Below, one piece after another: positions 6,379-11,663 of a stretch of 25,980 nucleotides of DNA. The position numbers and the translations under genes were made by a program. This DNA comes from a virus. Below the pieces are notes generated by a model. It was given only the letters and a program-made list of their open reading frames with translations. It was not told the DNA's origin and searched no databases. The stretch spans positions 1-25,980 of IMG/VR virus record IMGVR_UViG_3300027836_000476; one strand, written 5' to 3'. Each line of letters opens with the position of its first letter. Positions within the stretch are counted from its first letter, which is position 1.

Positions 6379-6440
6379 GTAGGACCTCTGTAGTAATCGA
6401 GGCGGTCGCTACAAGTCCTACTTTTACATTAAAGTAGGAG
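6379..6440 (+). promoter_or_regulatory. Structured phoH leader with two mutually exclusive hairpins
   Basis: Hairpin A: GTAGGAC (6379-6385) pairs with GTCCTAC (6415-6421). Inside it TGTAG (6389-6393) pairs with CTACA (6409-6413), and CGA (6398-6400) with TCG (6406-6408) around the loop GGCGG. Hairpin B: TCCTACTTT (6416-6424) pairs perfectly over 9 bp with AAAGTAGGA (6431-6439), loop TACATT. The segment 6416-6421 belongs to both, so they cannot form together. Hairpin B covers most of the phoH Shine-Dalgarno AGGAG (6436-6440), 8 nt before the ATG. Together they look like a translational switch. I know no described RNA family with this shape. Confidence 0.6.
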
Positions 6441-6448
6441 CAACTTAG

Positions 6449-7165
6449 ATGACAAAAAGAGTGAAAAAACGCTTTACATCAGAAGTTAAAGTCATTGACT
6501 TTCAACCATACCTTCCTCAAAAGAAGCAACGTGTGAGCCTTCAGGCGCGAAATGCCAACCAGAAGATATACATACAAAAACTCCAAGACGAACAAAAAAG
6601 CATTATATTTGCTATCGGGCCAGCTGGCACAGGCAAAACAATGTTAGCAGTTCAACATGGAATTAAATTGTTTCAAGAAGGTATAGTAGACAAGATCATT
6701 GTGACTAGACCCGCCGTTTCCGTAGATGAAGATTTGGGATTTTTACCAGGTACGCTAAATGAAAAAATGGCCCCGTGGACAAGACCAATATTTGACGTAC
6801 TTGGAGAATATTATAAACAAACAGACATAGCTAAAATGCTAGAGGATGGAACTATTGAAATTAGCCCGCTCGCTTATATGCGAGGCCGAACATTTAAAAA
6901 TGCTTACATTATCGCTGACGAGTGTCAGAATACCACAGCTAATCAAATGAAGATGCTACTTACACGCTTAGGTGAAGGATCTAAGATGGTAGTGACAGGC
7001 GATTTAGCCCAAGCAGATCGTATGAACGATAATGGACTAATAGAATTTTGTAATTTATTATCGAAGAAGCCCGGACTTAAACATATTGATATAGTCCAGT
7101 TCGATCATAAAGATATTGAAAGGCACGATGCCGTTAAGGAAGTGTTATCAATATACGGTGATTAA
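6449..7165 (+). CDS. phoH: PhoH-like P-loop ATPase
   Basis: The protein has 238 aa. Walker A is GPAGTGKT at 57-64. The other conserved PhoH blocks are TRPAVSVDEDLGFLPGTLNE (86-105), the Walker B-like IIADECQN (154-161) and VTGDLAQ (172-178). PhoH proteins are widespread in marine phages; they have NTPase folds and a proposed RNA-related role, and in some bacteria they respond to phosphate starvation. The basic N-terminal extension (MTKRVKKRF) could bind nucleic acid. It is the only plus-strand gene here, standing alone between a structured leader and a terminator, so it has its own transcription unit. Confidence 0.95.
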   Translation: MTKRVKKRFTSEVKVIDFQPYLPQKKQRVSLQARNANQKIYIQKLQDEQKSIIFAIGPAGTGKTMLAVQHGIKLFQEGIVDKIIVTRPAVSVDEDLGFLPGTLNEKMAPWTRPIFDVLGEYYKQTDIAKMLEDGTIEISPLAYMRGRTFKNAYIIADECQNTTANQMKMLLTRLGEGSKMVVTGDLAQADRMNDNGLIEFCNLLSKKPGLKHIDIVQFDHKDIERHDAVKEVLSIYGD

Positions 7166-7188
7166 AAAAGGGCCTTCGGGCCCTTTTT
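7165..7188. terminator. Bidirectional terminator between phoH and the clamp loader gene
   Basis: AAAAAGGGCC (7165-7174), a TTCG tetraloop and GGCCCTTTTT (7179-7188) form a perfect 10-bp stem with a U-run on either strand. It directly follows the phoH stop and faces the stop of the clamp loader gene, so it can end both converging transcripts. Confidence 0.93.
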
Positions 7189-7190
7189 GT

Positions 7191-8105
7191 TTACAAGTGA
7201 CTTAATCTTATCAGCGTTGCAGCTAAGTTAATTTCAGCATCACTAACTAACGCATGATCTGCTAATCCTGCTTTAATAATAAGGATAGCTTTGTCTTGTG
7301 TTGGCTCATCGCCAAATATAGCAATGTTATCATACAACCATCGATAGATTTCTTCCATTTCTTCTGGACGAGCCTGCGAGCAGACTAACTTACGTGCCTC
7401 ACTGATCTTTCCAGCTTTAAACAACGCAACCATTTCAAGTTTATAATCAGCTTGCCCGCTGTCACCTTTTTCTGGACTGTGTAATTTACCATCTAAACTA
7501 TTCATTTGAACAGTATTAATACACTTACGCAAATCTGGATACGTTGCTTTAACAAACGTGTCTAAAGTATCGAGTTCAAACTCCACTGCTTCTGTAATCA
7601 AGATCTCAGCAATGCGGGCAGTAAATTCAGTAATGTCTACACGTTCAATATGAAAGCCTTGGCAACGGCTATGTAACGCAGGAATAATTCTATTAGGATA
7701 GTTACAAGTAAGAATAAACCTAGCGGTAGTATGATATTCTTCCATAACACCACGTAAAGCTGCCTGTGCGTTTGGACTTAGATAATCTGCCTCGTCTAGC
7801 AATACTACTTTAAAATCACCAAACGGAATCATCTGTACAAAATTAACAATCTTGTCACGAACATCCTCGACCGAGTTAGTTCGACTTGCGTTGATTTCTA
7901 AAATATCGTATTCATTTAAATCAAGTTCATTAAATAAAATTTTAGCTAGGGTAGTTTTGCCAATCCCTGCGTTACCACTAAACAACAAATGCGGAATTGA
8001 TTTTTGTTTAATCCATTGTTGGACTTGCTCTTTTTGATGACTATCTCTAAAGACGTAGCCTTCAATAGTTGCTGGTCTATATTTTTCTACCCATAGTTCT
8101 TTCAT
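7191..8105 (-). CDS. 44: Sliding-clamp loader large subunit (gp44/RFC-like)
   Basis: The protein has 304 aa, the usual size of T4 gp44. It opens with LWVEKYRPATIEGYVF, typical of RFC/gp44. Walker A is GNAGIGKT (44-51), Walker B VVLLDEAD (100-107), and the arginine-finger SRC motif is at 146-148 (IPALHSRC). The protein hydrolyses ATP, with gp62, to load the gp45 clamp onto primed DNA for replication and late transcription. It overlaps the small membrane-protein gene upstream by ATGA and is served by the consensus sigma70 promoter at 8289-8317, which fits early expression. No gp62 partner is visible in the window. Confidence 0.95.
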   Translation of the reverse strand: MKELWVEKYRPATIEGYVFRDSHQKEQVQQWIKQKSIPHLLFSGNAGIGKTTLAKILFNELDLNEYDILEINASRTNSVEDVRDKIVNFVQMIPFGDFKVVLLDEADYLSPNAQAALRGVMEEYHTTARFILTCNYPNRIIPALHSRCQGFHIERVDITEFTARIAEILITEAVEFELDTLDTFVKATYPDLRKCINTVQMNSLDGKLHSPEKGDSGQADYKLEMVALFKAGKISEARKLVCSQARPEEMEEIYRWLYDNIAIFGDEPTQDKAILIIKAGLADHALVSDAEINLAATLIRLSHL

Positions 8106-8269
8106 ACCAGTTCCTCAACGATGCCTAACACTTCAGCCAGGATAAAGCCAGTGCCGGCAAATACAAAATTACCGCTGACTAGACATCCCCCAGCAACGAT
8201 CCGAATTACACTCTTAGCTAGGCTAACATAAAAATGTCCCTTGCTTGTATCTTTAGGTTGAATTTCCAT
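8102..8269 (-). CDS. Small membrane protein, unknown function
   Basis: The protein has 55 aa when started at the ATG at 8269, which has GGAGAT 5 nt upstream. A longer frame from 8317 exists but would begin inside the promoter hairpin, so I reject it. After a polar start (MEIQPKDTSKGHFYVSLAKS) the rest is hydrophobic and Gly-rich (VIRIVAGGCLVSGNFVFAGT), long enough for one or two membrane segments. It overlaps the clamp loader start by ATGA and is the first gene after the early promoter. I think similar short proteins occur in marine T4-like phages, without known function. Confidence 0.65.
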   Translation of the reverse strand: MEIQPKDTSKGHFYVSLAKSVIRIVAGGCLVSGNFVFAGTGFILAEVLGIVEELV

Positions 8270-8288
8270 TTGTAATCTCCTTATCACT

Positions 8289-8317
8289 ATTATACAGGTA
8301 AGAACAGGACTAGTCAA
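8289..8317 (-). promoter_or_regulatory. Sigma70 promoter for the clamp loader pair
   Basis: The minus strand has TTGACT (8317-8312), a 17-bp spacer and TATAAT (8294-8289). The -35 element lies in the loop and 3' arm of the perfect palindrome at 8303-8327. Confidence 0.8.
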
Positions 8318-8327
8318 TAGTCCTGTT
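8303..8327. terminator. Perfect 10-bp palindrome overlapping the -35 element
   Basis: AACAGGACTA (8303-8312) and TAGTCCTGTT (8318-8327) are perfect inverted repeats with a 5-nt loop. On the minus strand the hairpin would follow the GroES-like gene by about 20 bp, but there is no clear U-run after it, so termination may be weak. It could instead be an operator over the -35 box. Confidence 0.55.
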
Positions 8328-8345
8328 GCTCAAAGCAATTACACA

Positions 8346-8744
8346 TTAGTAATGTGGACGCATAAAATCTTCTGGGCTGTGAGTCGACCCGTGACCAGGT
8401 GTGCTGTGTTCGCCAGAATAAAAATCATTCGGTGGTTCGTCAGTACTTAGAAGAATAGCCTTAGTGTCAACTCGCCGGATAACAAATTCATCACCGTCAT
8501 CACCTCTAACAGTAACTCCTCGAGTCCAACGACCGTGTTCGATTAGAATCCATTCTCCTACTTGAACATCCTTTTGGTCTTTACCGATAGCCCAAACTTT
8601 ACCCCAGCGCGGTTTAATACCCTCACTTTTTCCGTCGTCACTTCTGATAATAATACCACTTGAAGTTTTTTGTTCTTCAAAATTCATGTCTGTAATTAAG
8701 ACATTATCTCGAATTGGAATAAGTTTTCCTTGTACTACATTCAT
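8346..8744 (-). CDS. GroES/gp31-like co-chaperonin
   Basis: The protein has 132 aa. The first 95 or so residues have the Cpn10 plan: IPIRDNVLITDMNFEEQKTS, a mobile-loop-like SGIIIRSDDGKSEGIKPRWG, then GKVWAIGKDQKDVQVGEW and a closing beta strand (RRVDTKAILL). Phage gp31-type proteins replace GroES as the lid of host GroEL during capsid folding. A His/Pro-rich tail (residues 103-132) is extra to the Cpn10 core. The start overlaps the stop of the 92-aa gene by ATGA. Sequence similarity to bacterial GroES is weak, so the assignment rests on the fold pattern. Confidence 0.75.
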   Translation of the reverse strand: MNVVQGKLIPIRDNVLITDMNFEEQKTSSGIIIRSDDGKSEGIKPRWGKVWAIGKDQKDVQVGEWILIEHGRWTRGVTVRGDDGDEFVIRRVDTKAILLSTDEPPNDFYSGEHSTPGHGSTHSPEDFMRPHY

Positions 8745-9019
8745 TCGTCGCCCTCTGGATCTTGATCGGCTACTGTTTTAGTAGCAGGTACACGTGATAC
8801 TTGCTTGTCAGCAACCGCACCTGCCCCAGTTGGAACTGCAATTGTGTCTTCAACTTTGCGAATAATTTTGCCGCCAGGGCCTAATTCGTCGCCACGGGCG
8901 TTAACTTTTACGTTGCCCACTGCTACGGTCATTTCGTTTTGCATAACCAATTTAGTCATGTCAATTTCTTTACCTTGCATTGTTCGGTAAACTGATCTTT
9001 GTTGTTCTTTCATTGCCAT
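8741..9019 (-). CDS. Small conserved phage protein, unknown function
   Basis: The protein has 92 aa, is soluble and is acidic at the C-terminus. The block VGNVKVNARGDELGPGGKII (residues about 35-54) looks strongly conserved in style, and I believe it recurs in marine T4-like phages without known function. The start ATG at 9019 has AAGGAGA upstream (6 nt spacing). A TATAAT at 9039-9034 on the minus strand lies just ahead, without a convincing -35. It overlaps the GroES-like gene by ATGA, so the two are translationally coupled. Confidence 0.65.
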   Translation of the reverse strand: MAMKEQQRSVYRTMQGKEIDMTKLVMQNEMTVAVGNVKVNARGDELGPGGKIIRKVEDTIAVPTGAGAVADKQVSRVPATKTVADQDPEGDE

Positions 9020-9033
9020 TTTAATCTCCTTGG

Positions 9034-9039
9034 ATTATA
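9034..9039 (-). promoter_or_regulatory. Possible -10 element ahead of the 92-aa gene
   Basis: The minus strand reads TATAAT in the short gap between the DnaE-like gene and the 92-aa gene. No good -35 sits 16-18 bp upstream. It could be a middle promoter that needs a phage activator, or chance. Confidence 0.3.
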
Positions 9040-9046
9040 CTATTAC

Positions 9047-9556
9047 TTATCTCAGGAATTCCTGCCAGTCTAAATTATATTTGACTGAATCTATTTCGTG
9101 TACTCCTAGCAAAAAAAGCACAAAACTGGCTACGCTAGATCCACGCCCTACACCCCAAACTACGTTATTTTCGTTACACGTATCGACAAAATGTTTAATC
9201 CATTGTAGCAATGGAATCATATCTCGTTCTTTATACGCAGTAATTTCTGCGGTAACCCTCTCACGCTCGGCATCAGTAGTACACCTAGATAAACAGTGTG
9301 CTTCTACATCAAACTCTAAATATTCTTTTGGCATAAACCAATCACTTTGTAGTGCTTGGTCAAAGTCTTTGATTGAAATTTGATCTAATTGCTGATTAAA
9401 GCGATCAAACTCAAATCCAGCAGTTTTCTCTAACTGCTCAATATCGTCAGTGTAATCTACTGTAACTTTTTTTAGATTAGTTAGCTTGCCCTGATAGAGG
9501 ACCTTGAATATGTCTTGTGAATTAAAGATAGGATTACCAAATTGATCTAGGCGCAT
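9047..9556 (-). CDS. DNA polymerase III alpha (DnaE/PolC) palm-like fragment
   Basis: The protein has 169 aa. Its C-terminus, residues about 130-169, reads VVWGVGRGSSVASFVLFLLG followed by VHEIDSVKYNLDWQEFLR. This matches the palm segment of bacterial Pol III alpha (GPGRGSAAGS...YALGITDIDPLxYxLLFERFLN type). In DnaE the catalytic DxD segment follows directly after FLN, but here the protein stops, so it cannot be a polymerase alone. A preceding helical region (about 75-128, including a two-Cys-spaced AHCLSRCTTDAE) fits the DnaE segment before the palm. It may be a structural or regulatory derivative, or one half of a split gene. The start has only a weak Shine-Dalgarno. Confidence 0.7.
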   Translation of the reverse strand: MRLDQFGNPIFNSQDIFKVLYQGKLTNLKKVTVDYTDDIEQLEKTAGFEFDRFNQQLDQISIKDFDQALQSDWFMPKEYLEFDVEAHCLSRCTTDAERERVTAEITAYKERDMIPLLQWIKHFVDTCNENNVVWGVGRGSSVASFVLFLLGVHEIDSVKYNLDWQEFLR

Positions 9557-9566
9557 AGCCTATATT

Positions 9567-9797
9567 TTAACTTACATTAATCAGTTTGTCAAGATCTTTA
9601 TTGCGAGAATTCATCATTTTTTCGTATTCTCGAAGCCTGCGGTTTGCCATTTCTGACTTATAAGTATCTAGCATCATAGCAACTTGTTGTTGTAGCTCAA
9701 AATTGTATGTGCTGAAATACTTACGAGTTAAGTCGTTAATTTTGGATTCAATTTCTGAATCCTTAAATTGCGATAGGTCTCCGGCTAATGGATGCAT
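9567..9797 (-). CDS. Small helical phage protein, unknown function
   Basis: The protein has 76 aa and is nearly all predicted helix (LQQQVAMMLDTYKSEMANRR). It begins MHPLAGDLSQFKDSEIESKI, a start I associate with a small conserved protein of marine T4-like phages with no assigned function. It lies 3 bp after the 620-aa fibre gene and 10 bp before the DnaE-like gene, so it is co-transcribed with structural genes. It could be a small chaperone or assembly factor; this is not shown by the sequence. Confidence 0.65.
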   Translation of the reverse strand: MHPLAGDLSQFKDSEIESKINDLTRKYFSTYNFELQQQVAMMLDTYKSEMANRRLREYEKMMNSRNKDLDKLINVS

Positions 9798-9800
9798 AGA

Positions 9801-11663
9801 TTAAGCAAATACTGCGCCGTTATTACCGATACAGAACCATTTGTTATCAATGTATTGTAATAGACAACTTTGTCCAATAGTATCAAATAGTATTGTACCA
9901 GCCCCACCCCACCCTGGGTTTACTACAGAAATAGTCATAGTACTATCACCGGCGGTGTACATAAACGCTTTGGTTTGTCCATCCTTACCTTCCATTAACG
10001 TAGCAGTAACAGGTGTGGTAGTAGCAGTAAAGTATGAAGCTGTTTTTGCTAAACTTGCCGGCGCACCAGAAACTAAATTTTCACTTCCTGTAAAATAAAA
10101 TCCGCCAACACTTACTGGATATGCAGCACCTAATAGAGATGTGTCAAGCATGCCAGACCCTTCTAAGCCGTACAAGAATAGTATCTTTGGAGTTTCGGAG
10201 GTAACTCTAATTTCAACATACGCACCTGCTGTCCCTGCTGTACCGTAAACGGTTACTCCTGTTGTATACGGAGTGATCGACGCCGGGACTGATGTGTCTG
10301 CGGTTGTTGAAAACCGTAAAGGAGCAGGACTATTAGATGAGTCACTTAGATTGAAACGATATTTTTTTCCTTGGCTAAGTTCTAAAACAAACTCAGCGCC
10401 AGCATCTGTTTTTAAAGCAGTACCGTCTAAGAAAAATACTTCCTGTGTACCAGATCCGTTATCATTGATAGTAACAGCATATTCAACTAGATCAAAGTTA
10501 TTAGTCCAAGTAGATGTACCTGCATCATACTTTAAACTATCGCCGTCGGCTGGCAATACAATATTAACATCAGTAACGTCATTAAGATTGTTATTACTAT
10601 TTTTCCAATCACTACCGTCATATTTTAAAATTTGGTTAGCAGTTAGCGATGTAGCAGTGTCAACATTAGAAATGTCATTAATATCAGCAATAGTTATGCT
10701 AGTCGTTGATAACGAAGTATTGCCTTCAACTGTAAGATTTCCTTTGATTACAACTTCGTTTGTAGTAGTAGATCCTAGTACAACATTACCGCCTACGTTT
10801 AATCGTTTAGAAACACCGACACCGCCGGCAATAATTACAGCACCAGTTGTTTTAGATGTCGATTCAGTAGTGCCTGCTACAGTTAAATTTAATCCAAGAT
10901 TGGCACTTTTGGCGATTCCGATGCCGCCACTAAGTTTGACAGCACCAGTAGATGGCGAAGTTGATTCAGTTGTGCCGGTTGCGGTTAACGTACCGCCGAT
11001 AGTTACGTTACCGAATGATGTAATTAATTCACCAAGGGTAGTATAATTTCCTATCACACGCATGAATACAGTGTCGCCGTCGTAAGTCCAAACATCAACT
11101 ACTGTATGAACCGGGTCGGTTACTCCCGGAGTATATCCAGTCAATGTAACTGTTTGGTTTACTATACCGTTCGATTGATCAAATACTACTGATCCGCCAC
11201 TATTTGAGAATTGAACAGTCCATGCGCTGGCCCCATTACTTAATAAATGAATACGCATACTGGTAAATTGTACCGGCGTAGTTCTCCAATTAGCAAATGT
11301 AATTAATGAATTTTGAGATATTTTAAAAACTTGTAGAGCACCGGCGTTTTCAGAAACACCACTAAAGTGAATAGTATGTTGATTACCTGTAAATGTAGTT
11401 TCTCCAGCATCTGGAACTAATCCGTTAAAGTTGCTGTATAATCCATTCTTAATGGTACTGCCCAATAAGTCGTTAGCAACACTATCAGTCCCATCTAGTG
11501 TTTGTTTTAATACTGTTTTTAGTTGTAGATCAGACAGGTCTGACTGGGCTTCGCTCAAAGAAGCTTTTATTGCGGCAAAATTTCCACGAAACCCTTCGCT
11601 GTCGTTATCCTGGCCAGCAACTGGGAATGATTCGTTAATTGCGCTATAATTTAAATTGCTCAT
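9801..11663 (-). CDS. Tail-fibre-like structural protein
   Basis: The protein has 620 aa. The N-terminus (PVAGQDNDSEGFRGNFAAIK) is a variant of the anchoring module also found in the 171-aa and 88-aa proteins here. The middle carries two near repeats of about 34 residues (GTTESTSPSTGAVKLSGGIG and GTTESTSKTTGAVIIAGGVG), a well-known beta-strand repeat of phage fibres, then NLTVEG-type strands. The C-terminal third (AYPVSVGGFYFTGSENLVSG onward, ending LLQYIDNKWFCIGNNGAVFA) is likely the distal or trimer-capping part. It overlaps the 925-aa gene by ATGA. A late-promoter-like GATAAATA lies 31 bp upstream inside that gene. Confidence 0.75.
   Translation of the reverse strand: MSNLNYSAINESFPVAGQDNDSEGFRGNFAAIKASLSEAQSDLSDLQLKTVLKQTLDGTDSVANDLLGSTIKNGLYSNFNGLVPDAGETTFTGNQHTIHFSGVSENAGALQVFKISQNSLITFANWRTTPVQFTSMRIHLLSNGASAWTVQFSNSGGSVVFDQSNGIVNQTVTLTGYTPGVTDPVHTVVDVWTYDGDTVFMRVIGNYTTLGELITSFGNVTIGGTLTATGTTESTSPSTGAVKLSGGIGIAKSANLGLNLTVAGTTESTSKTTGAVIIAGGVGVSKRLNVGGNVVLGSTTTNEVVIKGNLTVEGNTSLSTTSITIADINDISNVDTATSLTANQILKYDGSDWKNSNNNLNDVTDVNIVLPADGDSLKYDAGTSTWTNNFDLVEYAVTINDNGSGTQEVFFLDGTALKTDAGAEFVLELSQGKKYRFNLSDSSNSPAPLRFSTTADTSVPASITPYTTGVTVYGTAGTAGAYVEIRVTSETPKILFLYGLEGSGMLDTSLLGAAYPVSVGGFYFTGSENLVSGAPASLAKTASYFTATTTPVTATLMEGKDGQTKAFMYTAGDSTMTISVVNPGWGGAGTILFDTIGQSCLLQYIDNKWFCIGNNGAVFA

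Noticed and set aside
6379-6421. The phoH leader hairpin as a tRNA or simple terminator
   Set aside because: There is no cloverleaf or T-loop, no U-run follows, and the gene begins 28 nt later.
8270-8317. An N-terminal extension of the 55-aa membrane protein to 8317
   Set aside because: It would start inside the -35 palindrome, upstream of the probable transcription start, while the ATG at 8269 has a good Shine-Dalgarno.
10273-11046. A 257-codon plus-strand frame opposite the 620-aa fibre gene
   Set aside because: It mirrors the fibre repeats on the other strand, has no Shine-Dalgarno or family likeness, and would be the only plus-strand gene inside a dense minus-strand run.
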